A stretch of 64,000 nucleotides of DNA from contig CAIXAE010000043.1 of NCBI GenBank assembly GCA_903917345.1, forward strand, positions 93,378-157,377, read 5' to 3'. Below the pieces are notes generated by a model. The model had not been told where the DNA came from. It saw only the letters and a program-made list of their open reading frames with translations, and did not search any database. The DNA comes from an uncultured Methylococcaceae bacterium. GTDB lineage: Bacteria > Pseudomonadota > Gammaproteobacteria > Methylococcales > Methylomonadaceae. A program made the translations under genes and the position numbers. Positions 9,409 to 18,202 of this stretch are shown here, piece by piece (within the stretch, counting starts at the first letter, position 1; the number at the start of each line of letters is the position of its first letter).

Positions 9409-10505
9409 TATTCCCCGCTCCCCAAGCCTAACCATTGCGCCTTTAAGGCTACAGCACCTTTAATGGCTAACGTCTGATCATCAGTGAAATTACCGGTAAT
9501 AATAGAATCATCTCCTTGTTTACCTAACACAGTAATAGGAGTAACCGTAAATCCAGCCGCATTACGCACAAACACAAAGACCTTACCTTCATGTTGAGCA
9601 ATAGCCGTATTAGGCACTTTGAAAGCTTTTGTCTTTAGACGCTCAATAATCTGCGTATTGATCGTTTGACCAGCACGCACTTCAACTTGTTTACCGCGTA
9701 TTTTCGCCTTAACTTGCAAGGTTTGATTATCAGGATTCACACTTTGGCCAATTAACATGACCTCAGCAGAGGTATTAGTCTCATCTATTAAAACATCATC
9801 TCCAGCCTTAATACGCCCAATCCGTTCATGAGGAATATTAAGCTCTAACCACAACTCATCTAAAGTCGCTATTTTAAATAATGGTGCTTGTAAGCTAACC
9901 CGCTCACCCAGTTTCACCATACGATCTAATACAACACCCGCAATAGGTGCACGAATATTGAGTTGACCACTTAACTGATGAGATTTAGCCAGTTGATCAA
10001 TTTCAGATGCAGTCATCCCAGAAATCTCAAGCAACTGTTTCAACTCATTCGACTCAAACACCAACGTATTATATTGACTACTCGTTTCTTGCCAGCGCCG
10101 ATCCGCAATGACCCCTTCAGCAATTAATTTTTTATCACGCTCATAAGCCAATAAATTAAGTTGCACCTCATTCAGGGCTTTTAAATAAAGTCGTTGAGTG
10201 GCTAATAATTCAGGACTATTAATTTCCGCCAATACTTGGCCTTTTTTAACCGAATCACCTGTAGAGGCGTTTAATTTTGCAATTAAACCCGCCTGCGAAG
10301 CACTGACACTGTATTCATTCGCTGCAGGGATAACGACTTTAGCGGGTGCATTTAATACTGTAAATTGCTTAGCTATTTCAGCCGAGCCCAGACTAACACC
10401 GAGGTTATTCAATTGTTCTTGAGAAAGTTGCACCGTATCTTCAGCATAAGATTGAGCCATATTAAGCATCAACAGGAAACCTAAAAACTTTAATAATCCT
10501 CTCAT
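9408..10505 (-). CDS. Efflux RND periplasmic adaptor (membrane fusion protein)
   Basis: This adaptor links the RND pump to the outer membrane channel. Of 365 residues, about the first 22 form a signal peptide (hydrophobic FLGFLLMLNMAQSYA). A barrel-sandwich/lipoyl half with SASQAGLIAKLNASTGDSV follows, then a helical hairpin rich in Leu and Glu, the second lipoyl half (NIRAPIAGVVLDRMV) and beta-barrel and membrane-proximal domains. No His-rich or Met-rich metal-binding extension is visible. It overlaps the outer membrane factor upstream by 4 nt (ATGA) and the pump downstream by 1 nt, so the operon is tightly packed. Confidence 0.9.
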   Translation of the reverse strand: MRGLLKFLGFLLMLNMAQSYAEDTVQLSQEQLNNLGVSLGSAEIAKQFTVLNAPAKVVIPAANEYSVSASQAGLIAKLNASTGDSVKKGQVLAEINSPELLATQRLYLKALNEVQLNLLAYERDKKLIAEGVIADRRWQETSSQYNTLVFESNELKQLLEISGMTASEIDQLAKSHQLSGQLNIRAPIAGVVLDRMVKLGERVSLQAPLFKIATLDELWLELNIPHERIGRIKAGDDVLIDETNTSAEVMLIGQSVNPDNQTLQVKAKIRGKQVEVRAGQTINTQIIERLKTKAFKVPNTAIAQHEGKVFVFVRNAAGFTVTPITVLGKQGDDSIITGNFTDDQTLAIKGAVALKAQWLGLGSGE

Positions 10506-11794
10506 GGCATAACCCCAACCGCTTGATTATAGAGAGCCTTATCTCGCCGCATCATTACGACACGTTCTTTAGCCGTCAAAATCGCCTGTTGTGTTCTAGA
10601 CTGGATTTTTAATAAATCCATCAAACCTATTTCACCCACTGAAAAAGCTAATTCTGTCATTTTTAACAACTCTTCAGAAACCTTTCGCTGTTCATTTGCG
10701 TTGTCTAATTCAACCTTATTAATTTCCAAATTATGTTCTGCCTCATGGTGTGTTTGTTCTAAATTGCGATTCAACAGCTCTCGCTCTGCTATGAGTTTAT
10801 TTAACTCCACATTAATCGCTGCGATATGAGGTTGGAGATGAGCACTTCCCCCAAAAGGTACGCTCACACCCACATTAAAAAACTCTGCTTTATTACTACG
10901 ATAATCATTACCTTCATCACTTAATAGACCCGCCACCACATTTGTTTGTCCCGATCCAATCGCTTTAGTAGCCGCTAACTCGGCTTGTTTGCGTTCAATT
11001 TCACTATTCATTGCAATCAAACTAGGGTGATTTTGTCCCAATTCTTTTAATGCCACCAATGGCTCTTCATAACTAGCCGGCATTTTATCAAGCTGTGTAA
11101 TCGTTATATACCGCTTACGAGCATGCATTAACTCCGCTTCAGCTTGGGTAAAAACAGAGCGTTTTTGTAAAAACTCTGTCTGTGCTAGTAGATCATCAGC
11201 ACGAGGTAGGTCACCTGATTCAACTCGACGCTTGATGGTCGCCAATAGTTTTTCGTAAATACCTAATTCCGCTTTAGCTTGCTCATAACGAATATTCGAT
11301 AAAGCAATCGACCAAATAGCGCCTCTTACTAAACCCGCCACCCTTAATTTAACATCCGCAACTTGCAGATTTGCACTCGTTTCAGCCTTATTAGCCAAAT
11401 TATTTTGGGCATCCCGTTGACCTAGATTCCATAAGGGCACTTGAACGTTTGCAGTGCCATAATTAAGCCTAAAAGTTGAAATTGACTGATAACCTAGACT
11501 GGCCTGCGATGAGCCTGCGGTCCAGCTCTGTCCTCTTTCAGATAAGGCAAGCGCCTCATCTTCCAAGGCAGTCAACCAAGTAGCATCAGGATATTTTTCC
11601 ATGGTTAACTCAATCAGCTTTGACAAAGTCAAACTTGAATCTGTTGCCACAGAATCAACATGAGTCACAAAAGGGGGATTAACATTTTTATCCGCCATCA
11701 CGTCGCAAACAGCTATGTTAGATATTAGAAATAAAGCACCTAACAAACAAAAAACGTGCGCATAAAAAAAAGATAATATTTTGCTTCTAGTCAT
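10502..11794 (-). CDS. TolC-family outer membrane efflux protein (CzcC-like)
   Basis: Outer membrane channel of the minus-strand efflux operon, about 430 residues from the chosen start. Two long coiled-coil halves typical of the OEP fold are visible (the KLIELTMEKYPDATWL region, then ELIALxxxLLNRNLEQTHHEAE-like helices), with the C-terminal pattern FSVGEIGLMDLLKIQSR that ends OEP repeats. I chose the ATG at 11794 because it gives a clean signal peptide (KILSFFYAHVFCLLGALF); in-frame ATGs at 11809 and 11833 add charged residues before it. None has a strong ribosome site. This is the first gene of its operon. Confidence 0.85.
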   Translation of the reverse strand: MTRSKILSFFYAHVFCLLGALFLISNIAVCDVMADKNVNPPFVTHVDSVATDSSLTLSKLIELTMEKYPDATWLTALEDEALALSERGQSWTAGSSQASLGYQSISTFRLNYGTANVQVPLWNLGQRDAQNNLANKAETSANLQVADVKLRVAGLVRGAIWSIALSNIRYEQAKAELGIYEKLLATIKRRVESGDLPRADDLLAQTEFLQKRSVFTQAEAELMHARKRYITITQLDKMPASYEEPLVALKELGQNHPSLIAMNSEIERKQAELAATKAIGSGQTNVVAGLLSDEGNDYRSNKAEFFNVGVSVPFGGSAHLQPHIAAINVELNKLIAERELLNRNLEQTHHEAEHNLEINKVELDNANEQRKVSEELLKMTELAFSVGEIGLMDLLKIQSRTQQAILTAKERVVMMRRDKALYNQAVGVMP

Positions 11795-11833
11795 ACTCAA
11801 GAAATACATTTTTAAAAACTCGATAATTAGCAT

Positions 11834-12215
11834 TAGGAATAGACTTCTGCATTTGAAATCATGGTTATGATGAATATATCAAGAAATTGCAACTAGTTAT
11901 CGAATAAATGACAACATCAAATATTGAAACGACATTATAATCTCGCCCAAAATAGATTTTTTAATTAATTATCAAAAGGTAATGGTTATAAAAAACCTAA
12001 TATAGGTTTATTTAAACCATTTATTACATAATAAAAGAGAAACAATAAAACATCCTAAAGCTAATGCCATGAATAACCACTCAATTTAAATACTGGCATG
12101 AAACTAGCTTAAAGCTTTCTGTAACAAATTTCTAGCATTACCCAAAGCAAAATATCATTATCAATTTAACTTATCACCTTAACCGACTTTACTTTTTTGC
12201 CTATCGTTTACAATC
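11834..12215. promoter_or_regulatory. Shared divergent control region of the two efflux operons
   Basis: This AT-rich region of about 380 bp separates the first genes of two divergent efflux operons and must contain both promoters. Its most ordered element is the concentric dyad at 11981-12021, described separately. No regulator gene of the MerR, ArsR, CueR or CzcR type adjoins it, so the controlling protein must be encoded elsewhere. I could not assign -35/-10 boxes with confidence. Confidence 0.6.
11981..12021. promoter_or_regulatory. 41-bp concentric dyad, candidate operator
   Basis: Outer arms AATGGTT (11981-11987) and AACCATT (12015-12021), and inner arms AAACCTA (11993-11999) and TAGGTTT (12003-12009), are all perfect and share one centre at 12001. 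Two of the five intervening pairs also match, giving 16 of 19 paired positions. A second palindrome, GGTTTA-TT-TAAACC, overlaps at 12005-12018. The symmetry and its place midway between the operons suit a dimeric or tetrameric regulator. Confidence 0.6.
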
Positions 12216-13547
12216 ATGCGACATACAACAATCAGAACAACAGTCACAAAATTACTGATAGGTTTTCTTTTATTAAGCCCTCAAGTCCAAGCCCAATCAG
12301 TTTCGCTTGATGAAGTCATCTCAATTTTCTACCAACGAAACCTAGACCTTATTGCTGCACGATACAACATAGACCAATCGTTTGCAGATGCCATAGTCGC
12401 TTCAGCCATACCCAATCCGACAGTCAGTTTTCAATTAGGTGAACTTAGTGGATCGAACCTAAACAAAGGGGCTAGTGCGACGGGTTGTAACCATAGTGCT
12501 AATGTATCTTGTGGTCCAGCAGAATACTATACTTTCAGTCAATTAATTGAAGTCGCAGGAAAGCGAGGACTTCGCATGGAAAGCAGTACCTTTGCTACCC
12601 AAGCAGCAGAAAATGATTTTCGTGATGCTGTGCGCATCTTCACTCATATAGTCAGAAACAGTTATTATCAATTACTGCAAGCGCAAAAATATCGAGACCT
12701 TACTCAAGAAATTGTTGATCATTATCAAACGATAACCGCCGCAAACAAACTGCGTTTAAACAGTGGCGATATATCAGAATCAGACTTTCTAAGAGTCAAG
12801 ATGGAAAGTATTCGCGCCGAATCAGATTTAGATAATGCTCAATCAGCAGTCACCAGCGCACAAGCAGATTTAGCTGTCATACTTCGTTGGCCAGAAAAAA
12901 CTCTTCAGTTTGAGGCGCAAGAACAATGGCCAGATGCTAAAGACCTCACCTTAGATCTAAACAAAGAGGCGTTAACCAACAAGGCACTGCAACAAAGACC
13001 CGACTTACAAGCTGATAAATTGCGGGCTGATCAAGCGGATAAACTATTAGATCTAGCTCAACGCCTTAAATACCCTGATGTAACTGTCACAGGGGGCTAT
13101 GCTAGAGACCCCAGTAATAATGCACTCGACTCTGGCTTTGTTGGTTTAAGCGTGCCTTTACCGGTATTTTATCAATACAAGGGTGAGGCCGATAAAGCCC
13201 AAGTTAATCTTAATCAAAATAAACTAAAAGCCGAACAAACAGAACTCAGTATTCGAAACGATGTGGTTAGCGCTTTAGCTACATGGAACAGTACCGACAA
13301 AATTGTACAGCGTTTTAAAAAAGAGTTATTAACCGACGCCCTCTCAGTTAGAAATAGTTCAGAACTTGCCTACAATAAAGGCGCTAATAGCGTATTAGAT
13401 TTTATAGAAGCCCAACGTAGCTACAAAAATATTATGCATGACTATTATGCTGCAGAAATTAACAGGGCCAATGCTTATTATGATTTAAAAAAATCTTTAG
13501 GCACTGAAAACATGCCCGAGGCATCCTCAAACAGCACCCCTCATTAA
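12216..13547 (+). CDS. TolC-family outer membrane efflux protein (CzcC-like)
   Basis: Outer membrane channel of the plus-strand efflux operon, 443 residues. A signal peptide (KLLIGFLLLSPQVQA, cleavage after about residue 26) precedes the mature domain. Both OEP repeats are present: the first contains NLDLIAARYNIDQSFADAIV, and the second ends YNKGANSVLDFIEAQRSY, the usual family pattern. A short insert with two cysteines (TGC...VSCGP, about residues 88-100) lies in the first beta region. It shares family but little sequence with the channel of the opposite operon, so the two loci are not recent duplicates. The membrane fusion gene follows after 41 bp. Confidence 0.9.
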   Translation: MRHTTIRTTVTKLLIGFLLLSPQVQAQSVSLDEVISIFYQRNLDLIAARYNIDQSFADAIVASAIPNPTVSFQLGELSGSNLNKGASATGCNHSANVSCGPAEYYTFSQLIEVAGKRGLRMESSTFATQAAENDFRDAVRIFTHIVRNSYYQLLQAQKYRDLTQEIVDHYQTITAANKLRLNSGDISESDFLRVKMESIRAESDLDNAQSAVTSAQADLAVILRWPEKTLQFEAQEQWPDAKDLTLDLNKEALTNKALQQRPDLQADKLRADQADKLLDLAQRLKYPDVTVTGGYARDPSNNALDSGFVGLSVPLPVFYQYKGEADKAQVNLNQNKLKAEQTELSIRNDVVSALATWNSTDKIVQRFKKELLTDALSVRNSSELAYNKGANSVLDFIEAQRSYKNIMHDYYAAEINRANAYYDLKKSLGTENMPEASSNSTPH

Positions 13548-13588
13548 TGCTGGCCACCTAAGAAGCCAAACGCAAACACATTATATAA

Positions 13589-14755
13589 ATGGATAAAATG
13601 ATGCATTCCGATATCAGAAAAAAACTTACCTATTGCCTGCTCTTATCGATAGCCTTATTAACGGCATGTTCAGAATCTACTGACAAAAAACCAGCGGTAC
13701 TAGCCACACCAAGAATACCTGGCATGGTCCAATTAGCATCAGATTCTCCTAAGAAGGCCTATATTAAGACGACTAAACTGAACTTAACGCAACACCCTTT
13801 AATGGAGCCACTCACTGGCAAAATTACCTATAATGAAAATGTCACCTCTAGAATAAGTTCACCTGTTGCAGGACGCGTTGTTTCCTCGCCTCTTCCCTTA
13901 GGTTCTATAATTGAAACAGGCGCGAACTTACTCGAACTCGACAGCCCTGACGTTGCCAACGCTGAATCAGATTTTGCAAAAGCACAAGCCGATTTAATCT
14001 TAGCGAAGAAAAACCATATTCGACAACAAGAGCTTTTTGCTGGCAAAGCTACTTCTCAAAAAGAATTAGAACGCTCTCAAGATGACTTTAACGCCGCAAA
14101 CAGTGAAGTAGAGCGCGCTAAAGATCGTTTGAAAAACTTACATATAGATGCCAATCAAAACGACGGTCGCTTTAAATTAAGATCACCCATTTCAGGCATT
14201 ATCGTTGAAAAAGATGTAACGCTAGGGTTTGAAGTTCGTCCAGACAGAGAAACACCATTATTTGTCGTCTCAGACACTAAAAAATTGACCCTGCAACTAG
14301 CTATTTTTGAAGTTAACCTAAGCAAAATTAAAGTGGGGCAAGCCTTATCAATCACTGTTCCTGCTTATCCAAACAAGTCTTTCCCAGCTACGGTCAAATA
14401 TATCGGCCAAATATTAGATGAAAAAACCCGATCAATCCAGGTGCGTTGTGACTTACCTAATTCAGAAGGATTATTATTACCTGGCATGTATGCCACGATT
14501 AATGTGAATAGTGACCCTACTGATAAAGCCATCGTAATACCATTAACCGCTGTATTTACTGAAGGGGATTCCGATTACGTCTTTATTGCTTTAGATGAAA
14601 ACAATTACCAACAACGTGAAGTTGACATCAACTTACGCTTAAAAGATAAAGCCATCGTCAGTCAAGGTCTACAAGAAAATGAGCTTTTAGTTTCAGAAGG
14701 CGCCTTAACCTTACGTTCTGAAGAAGAAATCGAACCTAGTAACGAAAAACAATAG
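13589..14755 (+). CDS. Efflux RND adaptor (membrane fusion protein), predicted lipoprotein
   Basis: Periplasmic adaptor of the second efflux system, 388 residues. It starts with a lipoprotein signal: a hydrophobic stretch ending in the lipobox LTAC with Cys27, so it is probably lipid-anchored, unlike its counterpart on the other strand. The lipoyl halves (SSPVAGRVVSSPLP and KLRSPISGIIVEKDV) flank a helical hairpin at about residues 115-180, followed by beta-barrel and C-terminal domains. Start choice among Met1, Met4 and Met5 is uncertain because no strong ribosome site is present. The pump gene begins 21 bp downstream. Confidence 0.9.
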   Translation: MDKMMHSDIRKKLTYCLLLSIALLTACSESTDKKPAVLATPRIPGMVQLASDSPKKAYIKTTKLNLTQHPLMEPLTGKITYNENVTSRISSPVAGRVVSSPLPLGSIIETGANLLELDSPDVANAESDFAKAQADLILAKKNHIRQQELFAGKATSQKELERSQDDFNAANSEVERAKDRLKNLHIDANQNDGRFKLRSPISGIIVEKDVTLGFEVRPDRETPLFVVSDTKKLTLQLAIFEVNLSKIKVGQALSITVPAYPNKSFPATVKYIGQILDEKTRSIQVRCDLPNSEGLLLPGMYATINVNSDPTDKAIVIPLTAVFTEGDSDYVFIALDENNYQQREVDINLRLKDKAIVSQGLQENELLVSEGALTLRSEEEIEPSNEKQ

Positions 14756-14776
14756 CGCTTCATAGAGAAATTAAAA

Positions 14777-17700
14777 ATGATTGAAAATCTAATTGCTTTT
14801 TGCCTACAACAACGCCTGATGGTTATCGGCGCCACCCTTGCTATTGCAATTTCTGGGATTATTGCTTTTGAAAAACTACCCGTCCAAGCTTTTCCAGATG
14901 TACAGAATGTATTTGTACAAGTGGTGACCCAATACCCTGGCCAAGCTCCTGAAGAGGTTGAAAAGCTGATTTCATTACCTATTGAACGCGTAATGAATGG
15001 TTTGCCGCACCTAATGAACATGCGCTCTGTTTCTATCTTTGGTCTTTCGGTAGTGACACTCACTTTTGACGACGATGCCGAAGACTATTTTTCTAGGCAA
15101 CAAGTTTTAGAACGCATCCAAAATGCAGATATTCCTGATAACGCCAAGCCCCAATTAGGCCCACTATCAACGGGTGTAGGAGAAATTTTACGCTATGTTG
15201 TCGATGCAAAAAACTTACCCCTAGTTGAACAACGGGCCTTACAAGATTGGGTCATTGAACCTAAAATCAGGGCCGTGCAAGGCGTTGCTGACGTAGTCTC
15301 TTATGGCGGAGGAGTTAAAGAATATAAAGTAGCCGCCAAACCCGATCAACTAAAAAACTACAATATTGATCTTCAACAAGTATTTGATGCTATCGCAGCC
15401 AACAATAGTAATACGGGGGGGGGCTATATTGCGTATGGTGATGAAGCACTCGTTGTGCGTGGCATTGGCTTACTAAAGTCGGCTGATGAAATCGGAGAAA
15501 TAGTGGTTGATACCCATGATGGCGTACCTGTTCGCATCAAAGATGTCGCTGATATTTCAGTTGGCCCTCAACCCCGCACAGGCGTAGTCGCTAAAGACCA
15601 GCAAAATGATATCGTTGAAGGCATTGTGTTACTGATTAAAGGTCGAGATGCGGTCAATGTATTAGGAGGGGTTAAAGAAAAAATCAAAGAGCTTAATGAG
15701 TTCGGATTACCACCAGGCGTAAAAGTGACTCCGATCTACGATAGGACTGAGTTAGTAGGTCATACTGTGCATACTGTTGAGCATAATATGCTTGAAGGTG
15801 CTGCGTTAATCATGATTATTCTGCTTGTTTTCCTGCGCCGTTTTATGGCGGCGTTTTTAGTCACATTAATCATTCCACTGTCATTATTATTCTCCTTTAT
15901 TCTGGTTGATCTGGGTGGTATTTCAGCCAATCTCATTTCTTTGGGTGCGATTGACTTCGGTATTATTGTCGATAGTGCTGTGGTCTTAGTTGAAGCCGTC
16001 ATGGTGCAGGTAACACTTGACCTACATAAAAATGTTGATTTGCGGCATTTACGCCAAACCCTATTAGTCACTGCAACAGAAATGGGACGGCCTATACTAT
16101 TTTCCAAGGCCATTATTATTATCGCTTTTTTACCTATCTTTACTTTCCAACGGGTAGAAGCAAAAATCTTCTCCCCTATGGCCTATACATTAAGCTTTGC
16201 ACTTGTCGCTTCAATGCTCTTCAGTCTCACTTTTGTACCCGCGATGCTCACCTATTTATTAGGACCCAATATATCCGAAACGCATAACCCTTTAGTAGAA
16301 TCGATGGAAAAACACTATCGACGAATCATCGAATGGGTACTAAAACATGCTCGCACCGTATTTATTACCGCAGTAGCCACACTAATACTCAGCTTTATGT
16401 CTGTTAAATTTATCGGTACTGAATTTATGCCGAAACTGGATGAGGGTAATATTTGGTTGACTATTACTTTACCCACTCCTGTTTCATTAGACACCGCTAA
16501 AAAAGTCGAACAAGAAGTTAGAGAAAAACTAGAAACATTTACTGAAGCCAAAATGGTCTTAACTCAACTCGGTCGACCCGAAGATGGAACAGATCCTAAA
16601 GGCTTCAATAACCTTGAAGTCTTGATTGATTTAAACCCCAAAGACACATGGCGTTATAAGAAAAAAGACTTACTTATCCAAGCGATGGACAAGGAACTCT
16701 CTATTTTTCCTGGCATACTGACAAACTTCTCTCAAGTTATTCAAGATAACGTTGAAGAAGCTATCTCAGGCGTAAAGGGTGAAATAGCCATAAAAGTCTT
16801 CGGCAGTGATCTTAAAACCTTACAAGACAGAGCTGATCAAATCACACATATTTTAGCGTCTATTCAAGGCGCAACTGACGTTGCTGCGGAACAGCAGGCC
16901 GGACTCGCTCAAGTGATGATTGATATTGACCGAGCAAAGGTCTCACGTTATGGCATCAATATTTCTGATGTAGAAGACGTCATTGAAATGGGTATGGGAG
17001 GCAAGTCGGCTTCACAATTTTTAGAGGGTGAGCGACGCTTTGATATTACATTACGCTACGAAGAAAATGCACGAAACTCGGTTGCAGGCTTAGAAAACTT
17101 AACCGTACAGACACCTAATGGAGCACGTATACCTTTAGCTGAACTGGCAACCATTAAGATTAATCAAGGCGCATCTCGAATCAGCAGAGAAGATAATATG
17201 CGCAGAATTGCTATCAAATGTAATCTGATTAATCGAGACCAGGGAAGTTTTGTCGCCGAGGCTCAAGAAAAAGTCGCCGCCCAAGTTGATTTACCTCCTG
17301 GTTACCGAGTGGTCTGGAGTGGACAATTCGAGAATCAACAAAGAGCTATGAAACGCTTAGCCGTTATTGTCCCTATCAGTTTAGGATTAATTTTTGTCTT
17401 ACTGTTCTGGGCATTTATGTCGATCAAAAATGCCCTACTTATTTTAATGAATGTACCCTTCGCTATGATTGGAGGTATTTTAATTTTATTAGCAACGGGT
17501 ATTAATCTAAGTGTATCAGCCGCTGTAGGCTTTATTGCTTTATTTGGTATTGCTGTACAAAACGGCGTCATTTTAGTATCCCAACTTAATAAATTACGTC
17601 GAGAAGGTCACTCTTTACATGATGCAATAGTCAACGGCTCTGTTAGCAGATTAAGGCCCGTAGTGATGACGGCTATGATGGCCATGTTAGGCCTTTTTCC

Positions 17701-17845
17701 AGCTGCCCTATCAACCAGCGTTGGATCAGAAACTGCCAAACCATTTGCTGTAGTAATCATTGGTGGATTATTAACGGCTACTCTGTTAACTTTAACATTG
17801 TTACCAGCACTCTATCGCTATTTTGCTGAACCTGACGAACTATAA
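14777..17845 (+). CDS. Heavy-metal efflux RND pump (CzcA family)
   Basis: Inner-membrane pump of 1022 residues with a complete HME-RND architecture. The helix-4 signature reads DFGIIVDSAVVLVEA, with the Asp of DFG kept. DFG with a D-S/G-A core is the pattern I associate with divalent-cation HME pumps, unlike the AIG/DAA pump of the opposite operon, so the two loci probably export different metals. The usual VEN ends VEA here. Codons 213-216 contain a run of nine G (15415-15423) in the first periplasmic loop, where family members have a glycine-rich GGGY motif. The PII-like gene follows after 14 bp. Confidence 0.92.
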   Translation: MIENLIAFCLQQRLMVIGATLAIAISGIIAFEKLPVQAFPDVQNVFVQVVTQYPGQAPEEVEKLISLPIERVMNGLPHLMNMRSVSIFGLSVVTLTFDDDAEDYFSRQQVLERIQNADIPDNAKPQLGPLSTGVGEILRYVVDAKNLPLVEQRALQDWVIEPKIRAVQGVADVVSYGGGVKEYKVAAKPDQLKNYNIDLQQVFDAIAANNSNTGGGYIAYGDEALVVRGIGLLKSADEIGEIVVDTHDGVPVRIKDVADISVGPQPRTGVVAKDQQNDIVEGIVLLIKGRDAVNVLGGVKEKIKELNEFGLPPGVKVTPIYDRTELVGHTVHTVEHNMLEGAALIMIILLVFLRRFMAAFLVTLIIPLSLLFSFILVDLGGISANLISLGAIDFGIIVDSAVVLVEAVMVQVTLDLHKNVDLRHLRQTLLVTATEMGRPILFSKAIIIIAFLPIFTFQRVEAKIFSPMAYTLSFALVASMLFSLTFVPAMLTYLLGPNISETHNPLVESMEKHYRRIIEWVLKHARTVFITAVATLILSFMSVKFIGTEFMPKLDEGNIWLTITLPTPVSLDTAKKVEQEVREKLETFTEAKMVLTQLGRPEDGTDPKGFNNLEVLIDLNPKDTWRYKKKDLLIQAMDKELSIFPGILTNFSQVIQDNVEEAISGVKGEIAIKVFGSDLKTLQDRADQITHILASIQGATDVAAEQQAGLAQVMIDIDRAKVSRYGINISDVEDVIEMGMGGKSASQFLEGERRFDITLRYEENARNSVAGLENLTVQTPNGARIPLAELATIKINQGASRISREDNMRRIAIKCNLINRDQGSFVAEAQEKVAAQVDLPPGYRVVWSGQFENQQRAMKRLAVIVPISLGLIFVLLFWAFMSIKNALLILMNVPFAMIGGILILLATGINLSVSAAVGFIALFGIAVQNGVILVSQLNKLRREGHSLHDAIVNGSVSRLRPVVMTAMMAMLGLFPAALSTSVGSETAKPFAVVIIGGLLTATLLTLTLLPALYRYFAEPDEL
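15415..15423 (+). repeat. G9 homopolymer inside the RND pump gene
   Basis: Nine consecutive G span the third base of a Thr codon, two GGG Gly codons and the first two bases of a GGC. A one-base slip would truncate the 1022-residue pump shortly after codon 214. Glycine in neighbouring genes is mostly GGC or GGT, so the run is not forced by protein sequence. Confidence 0.9.
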
Positions 17846-17859
17846 ACATCTAGTGAATT

Positions 17860-18186
17860 ATGAAAGAAATACGCGCATTTATTCAGCCACATAAACTAAA
17901 TCATGTCACTATGGCATTATTAGAAATTCAAAATTTTCCAGGCATGTCAGTCATAGACTGTGAGGGTTTTGGGAGAGAACGCACCCAACATGTTCAAGAT
18001 TACAAACCCTTTCTCCCCAAAAAGCGAATCGAAATTTTTGCTCCCGACCATTTAGTTGAGAGCATTTTTCAAACGATCATGAGATCCGCTTTCAGCGGCC
18101 AACACGGTGACGGTAAAGTTTACATCATCGATATGATTGAGGGTGGTCGAGTCAGTACTGGCGAAAGACATACCGACCTAGGCTAA
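17860..18186 (+). CDS. PII-like protein linked to the RND efflux pump (PII-NG type)
   Basis: This 108-residue protein of the PII superfamily ends the plus-strand efflux operon. It shows the PII pattern: KEIRAFIQPHKL at the N-terminus, a T-loop region with FGRERTQ, KKRIEIFAPDH in the middle, then a B-loop-like segment HGDGKVYIIDMIEGGRV and a C-terminal TGER. The uridylylated Tyr of GlnB/GlnK is not at the usual T-loop position. PII proteins of this group are known to sit beside heavy-metal RND genes rather than amtB. Control of the pump by nucleotide or metal binding is an inference. Its start is 14 bp after the pump stop. Confidence 0.85.
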   Translation: MKEIRAFIQPHKLNHVTMALLEIQNFPGMSVIDCEGFGRERTQHVQDYKPFLPKKRIEIFAPDHLVESIFQTIMRSAFSGQHGDGKVYIIDMIEGGRVSTGERHTDLG

Positions 18187-18202
18187 AAAGTAACGCTTAG
18201 GG

